Assembly (NCBI RefSeq): GCF_007679035.1
Contig: NZ_VEFR01000002.1
Location: 413,245-477,244, forward strand
Reading direction: 5' to 3'
Source: Agrococcus jejuensis
GTDB lineage: Bacteria > Actinomycetota > Actinomycetes > Actinomycetales > Microbacteriaceae
Length of the DNA: 64,000 bases
Below are positions 1 through 9,214 of the stretch, in pieces (the stretch's first letter is position 1; every line of letters begins with the position of its first letter). The notes beneath the pieces were generated by a model. That model saw nothing but the letters and a program-made list of their open reading frames with translations, made no database searches and was not told the DNA's origin. The position numbers and the translations under genes are program-made.

Positions 1-846
1 ATCCACCCACGAGTAGCGCGGCGCGAAGCCGAGCTCGCGTCGCGCCTTCGCATTGCTCAGCAGCGTCGCTCGTCCCTCGATCGGCGCGCGGCGTTCGAGG
101 TCGGCGAGCGCACCCGTCAGCAGCTCGACGCTCGGGCGACGCATGACGGTGTCGTCGGCAGCGACGATGAACACCTCGGCGCCGCGCCGGTCGCCTGCCT
201 CGACCGCGAGCCGCACCGCCTGCGCCGCGTCGCGGTGGTCGATGTAGCCCCACAGGTTCCAGGCGCGCGCCGACGGGTCGTCCTGCCACGAGTCGAAGCG
301 CGCGTAGTCGTCGTCGATGAGCACGTTCGAGAAGCGCAGGCCGATGATGGATGCGTCTGGCTGCCAGCGTGCGAAGTGCCGCGCCATCTCCTCCTCGACG
401 GCCTTGCCCAACGAGTAGGTCGACTCGGGCCGCGCCGTGTACTCCTCGTCGACGGGCAGGTACGGCGGCGGGGTCTCGAACGGCAGACCCAGCACGGTCT
501 CGCTCGAGGCCCAGACGACCTTGTCGATGCCGAGCATGCGGGCGGCCGCGAGGACGTTGTAGCCGGAGACGGCGTTGTTGGCGAAGATCGCCGCGTTGGG
601 CTTGCGCCCGGGTGCGGGCACGGCGCCGAGGTGCACGACGGCGTCGAAGCCGCCGAGCCGGTCGTCGACGCCGCTCATCGTCTCGACGACCTGGCCGAAG
701 TCGCTCAGGTCGACGATGGGCCCGCCGTCGGGACCGTCGGGCGAGGGCGCCTGGTCGATGCCGAGCACGTCGTGGCCGTGCTCGCGCAGGTCGGCGACGG
801 TGGCGCGGCCGACGCGGCCGGAGGCTCCGGTGACGAGGATCTTCAT
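1..846 (-). CDS. NAD-dependent epimerase/dehydratase, 3' end outside window
   Basis: This is a short-chain extended-family oxidoreductase, read leftwards and still open at base 1. The N-terminus MKILVTGASGRVGRA gives the Rossmann GxxGxxG NAD-binding loop, and an SSE serine followed by YSLGK supplies the Ser/Tyr/Lys catalytic set. The last visible residues (about 282) are RRELGFAPRYSWVD, the usual C-terminal end of sugar-nucleotide or uronate epimerase relatives, so little is probably missing. The substrate cannot be told from sequence; uronate dehydrogenases and UDP-sugar epimerases share this architecture. It is separated from the next gene by about 110 bases with nothing notable. The fold is certain, the reaction is not. 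Confidence 0.85.
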   Translation of the reverse strand, partial: MKILVTGASGRVGRATVADLREHGHDVLGIDQAPSPDGPDGGPIVDLSDFGQVVETMSGVDDRLGGFDAVVHLGAVPAPGRKPNAAIFANNAVSGYNVLAAARMLGIDKVVWASSETVLGLPFETPPPYLPVDEEYTARPESTYSLGKAVEEEMARHFARWQPDASIIGLRFSNVLIDDDYARFDSWQDDPSARAWNLWGYIDHRDAAQAVRLAVEAGDRRGAEVFIVAADDTVMRRPSVELLTGALADLERRAPIEGRATLLSNAKARRELGFAPRYSWVD

Positions 847-959
847 GGCGTGGGCGTCCCTTCGGCGATGGCTGGAGGGAACGCTACGGAGCACGAGCGC
901 GTGGCGCGCGGGGTGGACACGCGTGGCGGATGCGCGCGAAGAGGGCTGCGCGGATCGAG

Positions 960-1439
960 TCAGTAGCGCGGTGCGCCGTGCTGCAGTGCGAGGCGGCGCT
1001 GGTTCTCCTCGCGGACCATGCCGGGGATCAGGAAGAGGTCGATGACCCACCAGATGCCGGCGGCGAGCAGCAGCGGCAGCCCGATGAGCAGCCAGGCGGT
1101 GAGACCGCCGAGCACGGTGAGCGACAGGATCGCGATGGCAGTGCCGACGCGGCCCAGGTAGAAGCGATGGATGCCGAGCGTGCCGAGGAAGATCGCGAGC
1201 ACGTAGGCGATGCCGGCTTCCTTGAGCGGCGCGACGATCACGACCTGCGGCGGCGCGTACGCATAGGGCTGCTGCGGCACGAACTGCTGCGGCGGCTGCA
1301 TCAGCGGCGCGCTCGGTGCGTGCAGCGTGATCTCGGTCGCAGCCTGCCGAGGAGCACCCCAGGCCTGGCCGTCCCACCATCGCTCGATGCCGTGGGCGTC
1401 GCGACGCCAGCCCGCGGGCGTGGCAGCAGAGGTCGTCAT
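960..1439 (-). CDS. DUF2510 and TM2 domain membrane protein
   Basis: This 159-residue protein has an N-terminal DUF2510 motif (AGWRRDAHGIERWWDGQAW, residues about 9-27), a Pro/Gln-rich linker, and a C-terminal TM2 domain. The TM2 domain has two hydrophobic segments around the signature LGTLGIHRFYLG and ends in a WWVIDLFLIPGM stretch. DUF2510 plus TM2 is a common actinobacterial pairing; TM2 proteins are small membrane proteins of unknown biochemical role. It reads alone, with a copy of the 39-bp palindromic repeat about 150 bases upstream of its start. The identification of domains is secure, but no function is claimed. Confidence 0.9.
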   Translation of the reverse strand: MTTSAATPAGWRRDAHGIERWWDGQAWGAPRQAATEITLHAPSAPLMQPPQQFVPQQPYAYAPPQVVIVAPLKEAGIAYVLAIFLGTLGIHRFYLGRVGTAIAILSLTVLGGLTAWLLIGLPLLLAAGIWWVIDLFLIPGMVREENQRRLALQHGAPRY

Positions 1440-1589
1440 GGTCGGATGCTATGCGTCACCCATGACAGCCAGCATCGAGTCGCACTCACCGTTGCAAGAT
1501 CGTGACGCAAGCATCGCTCCGCGTCGGCCGCCTCCTGCCAGGACCGCCTCACGCGCCGCTCCCGCTCGAGACTGCCTCGATCAAGGACC

Positions 1590-1628
1590 GCTCCTTGAGG
1601 TGCGAGCGAAGCGAGCCTCGAAAGGAGC
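1590..1628 (+). repeat. Palindromic dispersed repeat, family 1, copy A
   Basis: This is a 39-bp imperfect palindrome. Its outer arms are GCTCCTT-GAGG and CCTCGAAAGGAGC, which pair apart from a 2-nt bulge. The loop is TGCGAGCGAAGCGAG, whose centre GCGAAGC is a known very stable DNA mini-hairpin sequence. It lies between denD and the TM2 gene. Near-identical copies occur at 12068-12106, 50947-50985 and 53958-53995, with a diverged copy at 11964-12012. Confidence 0.85.
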
Positions 1629-1644
1629 CCCGCCGAAGACGCCC

Positions 1645-2628
1645 CTACGCGACCGCCGGCACCCCGACCAGCTCGAGGTACTCGCGGATCACCGCATCCA
1701 CCGACTCCGGCGCGGTGATGCCGAGGGCGATCGCGCGCTCCGGCTCAAAGGCGCCGGGCCACGACGCGACGATCGCCTCGATCGCGGGATCGATGGCCAC
1801 GTCCACGAGCGACGACAGCGGCTGCCCCGACACGCGATCCATCGCCTCGAGCATGAGCGCGGGCGTCGTCGACAGGCCGGGCAGGATGACGGCGGTCGGG
1901 CTGCCCCACTCCTCGGCCGACGCGGAGGCGGCGCGCACGAGCGCATCCACCGTCTTCACCGGCGACGACAGGCAGATGGGGGTGTCGGCCGGCACGGGCA
2001 GCGGTGCGCGCACGCCCGCGACGGGCTCGCGCACGATGCCCGAGACGAACGACGACGCAGCGGCGTTCGGGGCGCCCGGGCGCACGGCGACGGTCTGCAG
2101 GCGCACGGTGCGGGCGTGCACGAGGCCGCGGCGTCCGTAGTCGCCGACGAGCAGCTCGGCGATGTACTTCTGCGCGCCGTACGACGACTGCGGGCGCGGC
2201 AGGGTGTCGTCGCGGATGACGTCGGGCTGCCCGAGGAACGGGTCGTCGCCGAAGACGGCGAGGGAGCTCGTGAAGACGAACGTCGCAGGGCTCGCGCCCG
2301 CCTCCGTCGCCGCGCGCAGGTGGTCGAGCAGCGCACGCGTGTCGTCGACGTTCGTCTGCATCCCCAGGTCGAGGTCGGCCTCCGCGGCGCCCGACACGAC
2401 GCCGGCGAGGTGGAAGACGAGGTCGAGGTCGCCCAGGTTCGCGACCTGGTCGCCGATGGGGCCGACGAGGGCGTCGACGCGCTCGTCGGCGAGCAGCTCG
2501 GGCCGCGGCTCGGCGATGTCGAGCAGGGTGAGCCGCTCGACCGGGCCGACCGGAGCCTCGGCGCCGAGGATGCGGTGAGCGAGCTGCGTGCCGACGAAGC
2601 CGGCGCCGCCGGTGATGAGGATGCGCAT
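1645..2628 (-). CDS. denD: D-erythronate dehydrogenase (DenD-like)
   Basis: This NAD-dependent epimerase-family oxidoreductase of 327 residues matches the D-erythronate 2-dehydrogenase (DenD) subfamily along its length. It shows MRILITGGAGFVG (NAD loop), a VFHLAGVVSGAAEADLDLGM stretch, FTSSLAVFG, SSYGAQK with the YxxxK pair, VRPGAPNAAASSF, and a C-terminal IVASWPGAFEPERA. DenD oxidises D-erythronate at C2 as the first step of tetronate catabolism in the cytoplasm. The start was set at MRILITGG, after GGATGGAG, rather than seven codons upstream. The partner genes of that pathway (aldolase, isomerase, kinase) are not adjacent, so the substrate is inferred from family resemblance only. Confidence 0.75.
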   Translation of the reverse strand: MRILITGGAGFVGTQLAHRILGAEAPVGPVERLTLLDIAEPRPELLADERVDALVGPIGDQVANLGDLDLVFHLAGVVSGAAEADLDLGMQTNVDDTRALLDHLRAATEAGASPATFVFTSSLAVFGDDPFLGQPDVIRDDTLPRPQSSYGAQKYIAELLVGDYGRRGLVHARTVRLQTVAVRPGAPNAAASSFVSGIVREPVAGVRAPLPVPADTPICLSSPVKTVDALVRAASASAEEWGSPTAVILPGLSTTPALMLEAMDRVSGQPLSSLVDVAIDPAIEAIVASWPGAFEPERAIALGITAPESVDAVIREYLELVGVPAVA

Positions 2629-2678
2629 GGCTCCATCCTCGCGCAGCATGCCTCAGCGGAGCCCGGCGCGAGACCGCC

Positions 2679-4886
2679 TCAGCCCGGCACGAACGCGCGC
2701 GGCGGGGACTGCTCGAGCAGGCTGCGCACGAGGTGATCCCAGAACGTCATGCGCGCGTACGCATCGATCCGGTAGTGGTCGGCGCCGGGCCAGATGCGCA
2801 TGTCGAACCGCTTGCCCGCCTGCATGAGCGCGCGGGCGAGCGCATGCGAGTGGTCGACGGTCGCGTTCTCGTCGATCTCGCCGCAGACGATGAGCAGGTC
2901 GCCCTCGAGCCGCTCGGCGAGGTGCAGGTTGCCGAGCTCGCGGTACGCGTCGCCGTCGCGGTCAACGTCGGCGCTGCCGCCGAGGTGCCAGTCCCACCGG
3001 CCGAAGGGCATCTTCGCCGGGTCGTGCACGCCGGCGCTGCTGATGCCCGCCCGGTACGCGGTCGGGAATCGCAGCAGCATGCGTGCGGCGTTGTAGCCGC
3101 CGTAGGAGTGCCCGACGACGCCGACGCGCGTCGTGTCGAGCCGAGGGTCGGCGGCGGCGAGCGCGGCGAGCGCGGTCACGTGGTCCTCGAGACCGCGGTC
3201 GGTGTGGAACTGCCGATGCGTCCATTGCCGGAACGCGCGGTCACGCCCTGGCGTGCCCCTGCCGTCGACCATGATCGCGGCGAACCCGAGTGCCGCGTAC
3301 CCGGCCAGGGCGCCGTGCCGGGCCGACGTGCCGCTGCCGCCGAGGTACGCGTGCGGCGCGTGGGCGATCTGGAAGCCGGCGTAGACGTCCTCGACGATGG
3401 GGATGCGCTGCGGATCGTGCGGATGCTGCGGCATGGCCACGACGCCCCACAGGTCGGTCTCGCCGTCGTCCGCGAGCACCCGGAACGGATGCGGGGCGAC
3501 GTAGCCGGCGTCGAGCAGCGCCGTCACGTCGGTGCGCTCGAGCTCGAGCACGATGCGGCCGGCGTCGGCCGCGTCGCGCAGCACGATGACGGGCGGCTCG
3601 TCGACGGTCGAGATGTGGTCGACGAGGAAGCGGCCGCTGGGGCTCAGCGCGTCGATCGGCGGCTTGCCCTTGCCGAACACGAGATGGAAGAACTGCGGCG
3701 GCGGGGCGGCGAGGTCGTGGTCGGCGGGCTCGGGGGTGAGCAGCCGCTGCGTGCCGCCGTCGAGGCCGGCGCGGTAGATGCGGCGCCACGAGGGGTTCCA
3801 GCCGTCGTCGCCGCTGCCGGCGACGAACGTGACCTCGCGGTGCTCGACGTCGACGCGCAGCAGGTCGCGCACCACGAGGTCGCCCTCGGTCACGCGGTGC
3901 AAGCACGCGCCGGTGGCGAGGTCGAAGAGGTAGAGATGACCCCAGCCGTCGCGCTGCGAGAACAGCAGCACCTCGCCCGTCTCGGGCAGCACCCGCACGA
4001 GCGGCAGGTGGTACAGGAACTGGTTCGGCTCGTAGAGCGGCCCCTCGTCGAGCACGACGGCATCGCGGCGCGCGCCCGAGGCGACGTCGACCTCGACGAT
4101 CGCCGCGCGCGCCTCCCCCTGCCGGTGGTGCAGCAGGTACAGGTACCGCTCGTCGGCCGACCACGTCACCTCGGTCGCGCCGTTCACGATCACCTGCGCG
4201 CCGAGGCCGTCGGCGACGTCGACCTCGACGGCACCGCCGGCGTCGAGGTCGAGGATGCGGCACTGCGGCGGCGGGGGCGGCCCCTCGTCCTCCAGCTGCA
4301 CGCGCCACTGGTGGCACTCGGGGCGTGCGCCGCCGCCCGGCGCGACGCTCTCGACCATGTGCTTCGTGCGCATCCGCCGCTCGTCGACGCGCATCGTGAG
4401 CACTCGACGACCGGAGGGCGAGTGCACGGTGCCGACGGGCGGCAGGTCGAGGCCCATGCGGCGGAAGGGCACGACCATGTTCGAGTCGGAGCGCAGGGCG
4501 CCCCACGCGAACCCCTCCTCGCCATCGGCAGTCAGCGGCGTCTCGACGTCGCCGTCGACGAGCGAGAGGTCATGGTCGCGGCGGCGCAGGCCGCGACCGT
4601 CGGGGCCCGGCAGCACGCCCGCGGGCGGCGCCGCGGATGCGGGCTCCTGCACGCCCAGGTCGGCGAGCGTCGCGCCGACCGTGCGGGTGCCGGCGACGGG
4701 GTCGACGAGCACGAGCTCGTCGCCGTCGGCCGTCTGCCTGCGGTACCAGAACGCGTCGCCGTCGCCGGTCCAGATCGGATCGATGCGGCGGTTGCGCATG
4801 AGCGTGGGCAGCCGCTCGGGCGCGAGCGCCGCGGCCCGACGGTAGCGCTCGAGCAGCGAGGGCGCAGCGTCGGTCGACGCGGTCAT
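2679..4886 (-). CDS. S9 family serine peptidase (dipeptidyl-peptidase IV-like)
   Basis: This 735-residue prolyl-oligopeptidase-family enzyme has an N-terminal beta-propeller region (about residues 50-470, with repeated short strand motifs such as VTWSADERYLYLL) followed by an alpha/beta-hydrolase domain. The nucleophile elbow is GHSYGG near residue 592, an acidic loop GEIDENATVDHSH follows, and ADHYRIDAYARM carries the catalytic histidine. It would remove dipeptides from peptides. No signal peptide is seen, so it is probably cytoplasmic. Its ATG overlaps the stop of the upstream DUF885 gene as ATGA, so the two are translationally coupled. A longer open frame upstream of this ATG is an antisense-free read-through into the DUF885 region and is not used. 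Confidence 0.9.
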   Translation of the reverse strand: MTASTDAAPSLLERYRRAAALAPERLPTLMRNRRIDPIWTGDGDAFWYRRQTADGDELVLVDPVAGTRTVGATLADLGVQEPASAAPPAGVLPGPDGRGLRRRDHDLSLVDGDVETPLTADGEEGFAWGALRSDSNMVVPFRRMGLDLPPVGTVHSPSGRRVLTMRVDERRMRTKHMVESVAPGGGARPECHQWRVQLEDEGPPPPPQCRILDLDAGGAVEVDVADGLGAQVIVNGATEVTWSADERYLYLLHHRQGEARAAIVEVDVASGARRDAVVLDEGPLYEPNQFLYHLPLVRVLPETGEVLLFSQRDGWGHLYLFDLATGACLHRVTEGDLVVRDLLRVDVEHREVTFVAGSGDDGWNPSWRRIYRAGLDGGTQRLLTPEPADHDLAAPPPQFFHLVFGKGKPPIDALSPSGRFLVDHISTVDEPPVIVLRDAADAGRIVLELERTDVTALLDAGYVAPHPFRVLADDGETDLWGVVAMPQHPHDPQRIPIVEDVYAGFQIAHAPHAYLGGSGTSARHGALAGYAALGFAAIMVDGRGTPGRDRAFRQWTHRQFHTDRGLEDHVTALAALAAADPRLDTTRVGVVGHSYGGYNAARMLLRFPTAYRAGISSAGVHDPAKMPFGRWDWHLGGSADVDRDGDAYRELGNLHLAERLEGDLLIVCGEIDENATVDHSHALARALMQAGKRFDMRIWPGADHYRIDAYARMTFWDHLVRSLLEQSPPRAFVPG

Positions 4887-6625
4887 GCGCCGAGCTCGCG
4901 CGCCACGTGCTGCGCGACGAACGGCAGCGGCAGCCCCGCGGCGCCCAGCACGGCGTCGTGGAACGCGACCACGTCGAACGTATCGCCGAGCGCTGCACGC
5001 ATGCGCTCGCGCAGGTCGAAGAGGAAGTCGTCGCCGAGCTTGTACGCGAGCGCCTGCCCGGGGATGTCGCACGAGTAGCGCAGCGTCTCGGAGTCGATCT
5101 CGACATCCCCGAGGAAGGCGTGCTCGCGCATGTACGCACGTGCCTGCTCGAGGTCCCAGCCGAGCGCGTTGAGCCCGGTGTCGACGACGAGACGCGACGT
5201 GAGGAACGCGTCCATCATCAGTCGCCCGAACCGCTCCTGCGGCGTGCGGTACATGCCGATCTCGCCAGCGAGGCGCGCGGCGTACTCGGCCCAGCCCTCG
5301 CCGTAGGCGCTCAGCGCCACGTGCTGGCCGAGCGAGTGGCGGTCGGTGGCCTCGCGTTGCGCCGTGACCGCGAGGTGATGGCCGGGCATGAGCTCGTGAT
5401 AGGTCAGCGCGGGGATGTGCGGCAGGGCCGTCGTAGCGAGGTTGCGAGCGTTGAAGAGGTAGAGGCCCCTCTCGCGGCCCGGCTGCGGCGGCGCGTAGTA
5501 GCCGAAGGTCATCGAGCCGGCGACGGCGTCGGGCACGGCGTCGACGCCGTAGGGGGCGCGGGGCAGTCGGCCGAACTGGGCGGCGAGGTGCGGCTCGAGC
5601 CGCTCGATCGCGCGCTCGAAGTGGGCCGCGATGCTCGCGGCGTCGTCGCCACGCCAGGCGGGATCGGTCGCGAGCGCCGCCAGGTACTCCTGCGGCGTGC
5701 CCTCGAAGCCCTCGCCGACCATGAGCTCGCGCATGTCGTCGACGATGCGCGCCATCCGCTCGTGCCCGCGCGCGTGCACCTCCTCGGCGGTCAGATCGAG
5801 CGTCGTGTGCAGGCGCACGACCCGCTCGTAGGCGTCGCGACCGCCCGGGTACTGCCCGAGGCCCACGCGATCGGATGCGCGCGCGACGACATCGGGGTCG
5901 GCAAGCACCGCGAGCAGCGTCTCGAACGCGGCGTCGACGGCGGTGGCGGTGCGCTCCTCGATGACTGCCGCCGCGTCGTCCGTCAGCGACGGCGAGCGGT
6001 CGACGACGCCGCGCAGCACCGCCCGACCGGTGGCATGCAGGCCGCGCACGAGCGCGGTCGCGGCGGCGAGCTGCTGCGACGGCATGACGATGCCGCGCTC
6101 GGCCTGGCCGGTCGTGCGCTCGGCGAGCTGCCGCACGAGCCGGCCGTAGCCGTCGAGCAGTCGGAGGTGCTGCGCGACGCCCTCGTCGCCGTCGATGCTC
6201 GTGCGCGAGAGCGTCTCGTGCACGACGTTCAGCAGGTAGCCGCCCGCGTACGCCGACGGGGCGAACATGCTGGGGAAGCCGATGCCCATCGGGTCGAACA
6301 CGAGCCAGTACACGTCGTCGTCGACGTCCCACCGCTCCGCCATCGCGGCGGCCGCGGCCAGATCGAGCGCGAGGGTGGCGGGCAGCGAGGCCGCGTCGAC
6401 GCTCGCGATCCGCTCGCGCAGCAGTCGCGCGGCCCGAGCCCGCCGGGCGATGGCCTCCTGGCCGATGTCGGGGATGACGATCTCGCCGGCCCCGAGCTCG
6501 CCCGCGGCATCCGAGCCCTGCACGATGCGCCAGGCGGCGTCGACGATCGACCGCGCCTCCGTCTCGGCGGCGGATGCGGCATCCGCATCCTCACGCTCGT
6601 CGGTCGTCGCGGGTCGTGCCGTCAT
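4883..6625 (-). CDS. DUF885 family protein, probable metallopeptidase
   Basis: This 580-residue DUF885 protein has the family's metal-site motif YHELMPGHHL near the middle, an HE pair followed by a GH. Conserved surrounding blocks include FGYYAPP, and YGEGWAEYAARLAGEIG with a second likely metal-ligand region, then FLTSRLVVDTGLNALGW. Members are predicted zinc carboxypeptidase-like enzymes; few have been tested. It has no signal peptide. Because its stop overlaps the S9 peptidase start by 4 bp, the pair probably act in the same peptide-degradation step. The start MTARPATTDERE is the first in-frame ATG compatible with family length. Confidence 0.85.
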   Translation of the reverse strand: MTARPATTDEREDADAASAAETEARSIVDAAWRIVQGSDAAGELGAGEIVIPDIGQEAIARRARAARLLRERIASVDAASLPATLALDLAAAAAMAERWDVDDDVYWLVFDPMGIGFPSMFAPSAYAGGYLLNVVHETLSRTSIDGDEGVAQHLRLLDGYGRLVRQLAERTTGQAERGIVMPSQQLAAATALVRGLHATGRAVLRGVVDRSPSLTDDAAAVIEERTATAVDAAFETLLAVLADPDVVARASDRVGLGQYPGGRDAYERVVRLHTTLDLTAEEVHARGHERMARIVDDMRELMVGEGFEGTPQEYLAALATDPAWRGDDAASIAAHFERAIERLEPHLAAQFGRLPRAPYGVDAVPDAVAGSMTFGYYAPPQPGRERGLYLFNARNLATTALPHIPALTYHELMPGHHLAVTAQREATDRHSLGQHVALSAYGEGWAEYAARLAGEIGMYRTPQERFGRLMMDAFLTSRLVVDTGLNALGWDLEQARAYMREHAFLGDVEIDSETLRYSCDIPGQALAYKLGDDFLFDLRERMRAALGDTFDVVAFHDAVLGAAGLPLPFVAQHVARELGA

Positions 6626-6743
6626 GCTCGCGCCTCTCGTGTCGCCGTCGCGGTGCCAGCACGGTATCGCCGGTTCGCACGGAGCCGCGTCGACAGATCG
6701 TCGAGCATCGGGGCGTGCGATCTCGACAGATGCAGCAGCGGCG

Positions 6744-7961
6744 TCAGTCGGCGGATGCGAGCACGCCGGTGAGGCGCGCGATCTTCAGCGTGAGGTGCGC
6801 GCGCAGGCGGTCGTCGCCGGTCGTGAGGTCGAGGCCGGTGAGCTCCTGGATGCGGCGCAGCCGGTAGTAGAGGCTGGTGCGGTGCGCGAAGAGCAGCTCG
6901 GAGGCCGCCTTCACGTCGCCCGCGGTGTCGAGGAACACCTCGAGCGTGCGCACGAGCGGCTCGCCGCGACGCTCGTCGGCGATGAGGGCGAGCAGGCGCG
7001 GAGCTGCGGCGGCGAGCAGCGCGTCGTCGGGCAGCCGGTCGAGCAGCTCGTAGACGCCGGCGTCGTCGATGGATGCGACGGGGGCCGGGTCGCCGAGGCG
7101 TCGGGCGATGCGTGCGGCGCGGCGTGCCTCGTCGAGCGCGGCCGCCGCGTCGGCGAGGTCGGTGCGCACACGGCCAATCCCGACCCTGCAGCGCGGAGCG
7201 TCGGTGCCGCGCAGCACGTCGTCGCGCAGCGCGCTCCCGGCCGCCAGCCCCGCCTCATGGGCCGCGTCGACGGCAGGCTCGGCGACCACGAGCACGACGT
7301 GGTCGCGGTGCTCGAGGGCGAGCACGTGCTGCGCGGGGCGCCGGCTGCGGGCGGCTGCCGTCGCGGCGGCGAGGGCCACGGCATCCTCGTCGGTCGCAGG
7401 CTCGCCGTCGCGGTCGATCTCGGCCACGAGCACGACGAACGCGGTGCTGGCGAAGATGCCCTCGGCGCGCAGCTCGTCGGCGGCCGCCACTCGAGCGCCG
7501 GCGTCGTCGCCGAGCAGGCGCTCCACCAGCGCGCGCTCGCGCTCGCGGGTGGCGGTGGCGCGCAGGAACTCGCCATGGATGAGCACGGTCGCCTCGGCCG
7601 CCGCGGTCTCGATCGCGCGCAGCTGGTCGTCGTCGACGGGGCCCTCGGAGTCGAGCAGCCAGACGAAGCCGAGCAGCGTGTCCTGCTGCAGGATCGGCTG
7701 GCCGATGCGGGCGTCGCGCAGGGCGAGGTCGGCGCGCGGCGTCACGAGGTAGCGGCCGGTGGCGTCGTCGCGGCAGGCGAAGACGTGGTCGACGACGTCG
7801 GGCGGCACCGCCCGACGCAGGATCGACTCGGCGCGCACCCGATCGACGTCGCCGCGATGCGAGCTGTGCGCGAGCAGCCGCAGGCGGGCGTCGTCGATGG
7901 CGACCGAGCGGTCGAGCCTCGCCGAGAGCGTCTCGACGAGCTGCTGCAGGTCGGCCGCCAT
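6744..7961 (-). CDS. PucR-type helix-turn-helix transcriptional regulator
   Basis: This 405-residue regulator has an N-terminal sensor-like region (residues 1-160), a GGDEF-like central region typical of CdaR/PucR proteins, and a C-terminal PucR helix-turn-helix. The C-terminus is clear: LVRTLEVFLDTAGDVKAAS, then ELLFAHRTSLYYRLRRIQEL and DLTTGDDRLRAHLTLKIARL. PucR/CdaR proteins control purine, sugar-acid or amino-acid catabolism in response to metabolites. It sits between the DUF885/S9 peptidase pair and a flavin oxidase on the same strand, so either is a plausible target. An ATG 11 codons upstream is possible. The family assignment is secure, the ligand is unknown. Confidence 0.9.
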   Translation of the reverse strand: MAADLQQLVETLSARLDRSVAIDDARLRLLAHSSHRGDVDRVRAESILRRAVPPDVVDHVFACRDDATGRYLVTPRADLALRDARIGQPILQQDTLLGFVWLLDSEGPVDDDQLRAIETAAAEATVLIHGEFLRATATRERERALVERLLGDDAGARVAAADELRAEGIFASTAFVVLVAEIDRDGEPATDEDAVALAAATAAARSRRPAQHVLALEHRDHVVLVVAEPAVDAAHEAGLAAGSALRDDVLRGTDAPRCRVGIGRVRTDLADAAAALDEARRAARIARRLGDPAPVASIDDAGVYELLDRLPDDALLAAAAPRLLALIADERRGEPLVRTLEVFLDTAGDVKAASELLFAHRTSLYYRLRRIQELTGLDLTTGDDRLRAHLTLKIARLTGVLASAD

Positions 7962-8023
7962 GCACCGGATCCTAGCCGCGGCATCCTGCGGCATCCCGGT
8001 TCGGGGGCGGTGCAGAGCGGTCG

Positions 8024-9214
8024 TCACACGGTCTCGGCGCGCAGCCGGAACGCGGGCTCGAAGTCGGGGTCGACGATGGCCGGGCGGGTGAGGCGGAAGG
8101 CGTCGATGTCGTGCGGCGTCGCCCCGACCGTGAGCAGGTCGGCGAGGATGCGGCCGACGAGGCTCGCGAACTTGCCGGCGTGCCCGGCGCCGTTGAACAC
8201 GGCGACGTGGCTGTGGCCGGGGAGGGTGTCGAGCACGAAGTCCCGGTCGGCGGGCATGTCGTAGACGCAGGTCTTGCTCGCGAGCAGCCGACCGGCGGCA
8301 CCGGGCAGGTGGCGCTCGAGGAACGCGTGCAGGCGCCGCGGCTCCTCGGCGTCGCCGTCGAAGACCCGCTCGTCGCTCGCGATGAAGTGGCCGCGCATGT
8401 CGCGGGCGACCTTCACGGCGGCCTCGCCGTAGACGGGGAAGCCGTAGTGCACGTCGTCGTCGCCGTGGTGGATCCAGATGGGGAACCGGTCGGGCGCGAA
8501 GTCGGCGAGCCGCGGCCCCGAGAAGTACGCGACCTGCTCCTGCGACAGCGTGAGCGCGAAGCGCAGGCCGAGGTCGGGCATGAGGTCGCCGAGCCACGAC
8601 GCGGCGGCGACGACGAGGTGGTCGGCGTCGATCGGTCCGTCGGGGGTCTCGACCGTGACCCCGTGGTCGTGGACGCGCACGCCCGTCGCGCGCGTGCCGG
8701 GCCGCAGCTCGACGCCGCCGGCCATCGCGAGCGACGTGTGCGCCGACACCGACCTGCGGATGTCGAGGATGCCGCCGTCTGCCTGGAAGAGGCCGACGGC
8801 GTCGTCGCCGACGCGCCACTGCGGGTAGCGCTCGCGCACGTCGTCGACGTGCAGGTGCTCGTAGCCGATGCCCGCCGCATCCATCGCGCGTGCGTAGCCG
8901 GCGATCTCGGCCTCGCCGTGCGTGCCTGCCGTGGCGAGGTCGATGCCGCCCGTGCGCAGGTAGAGGGGCAGCGCCGAGGCCTGCTCGACGTGCGCCCACG
9001 CCTCGAACATCGCATCCGTCAGGCGCGTGTACGCCTCGTGGTGGTAGGCGCGACGGATGATGCGCGAGTGATCGCCCGAGGAGCCGAGGGTGTGCACGAG
9101 GTCGAACTGCTCGAGCACGAGCACGCGCTCGGCGCCCGCCTCCGACAGCCAGTAGGCGGCGGCGGAGCCGACGGCGCCCGCGCCGATGACGATGTGCGAG
9201 TAGCCCTGCGGCAT
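8024..9214 (-). CDS. FAD-dependent oxidase, monomeric sarcosine oxidase / N-methyl-tryptophan oxidase type
   Basis: This 396-residue DAO-family flavoenzyme begins MPQGYSHIVIGAGAVGSAAAY, the FAD dinucleotide-binding loop, followed by EQFDLVHTLGSSGDHSRIIR. That second block is the highly conserved flavin-contact segment of monomeric sarcosine oxidases. Near the C-terminus KTCVYDMPADRDFVLD places a cysteine where the monomeric enzymes attach FAD covalently, and FNGAGHAGKF follows. The expected reaction is oxidative demethylation or deamination of an N-methyl amino acid, releasing H2O2. The true substrate may differ. It lies downstream of a transporter and hydrolase on the same strand and next to the PucR regulator. 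Confidence 0.88.
   Translation of the reverse strand: MPQGYSHIVIGAGAVGSAAAYWLSEAGAERVLVLEQFDLVHTLGSSGDHSRIIRRAYHHEAYTRLTDAMFEAWAHVEQASALPLYLRTGGIDLATAGTHGEAEIAGYARAMDAAGIGYEHLHVDDVRERYPQWRVGDDAVGLFQADGGILDIRRSVSAHTSLAMAGGVELRPGTRATGVRVHDHGVTVETPDGPIDADHLVVAAASWLGDLMPDLGLRFALTLSQEQVAYFSGPRLADFAPDRFPIWIHHGDDDVHYGFPVYGEAAVKVARDMRGHFIASDERVFDGDAEEPRRLHAFLERHLPGAAGRLLASKTCVYDMPADRDFVLDTLPGHSHVAVFNGAGHAGKFASLVGRILADLLTVGATPHDIDAFRLTRPAIVDPDFEPAFRLRAETV

Noticed and set aside
2679..6332. A 1217-codon minus-strand frame across the peptidase and DUF885 genes
   Set aside because: Its upstream half is a shadow frame of the DUF885 gene with Arg/Ala-rich nonsense; the real S9 peptidase starts at 4886.
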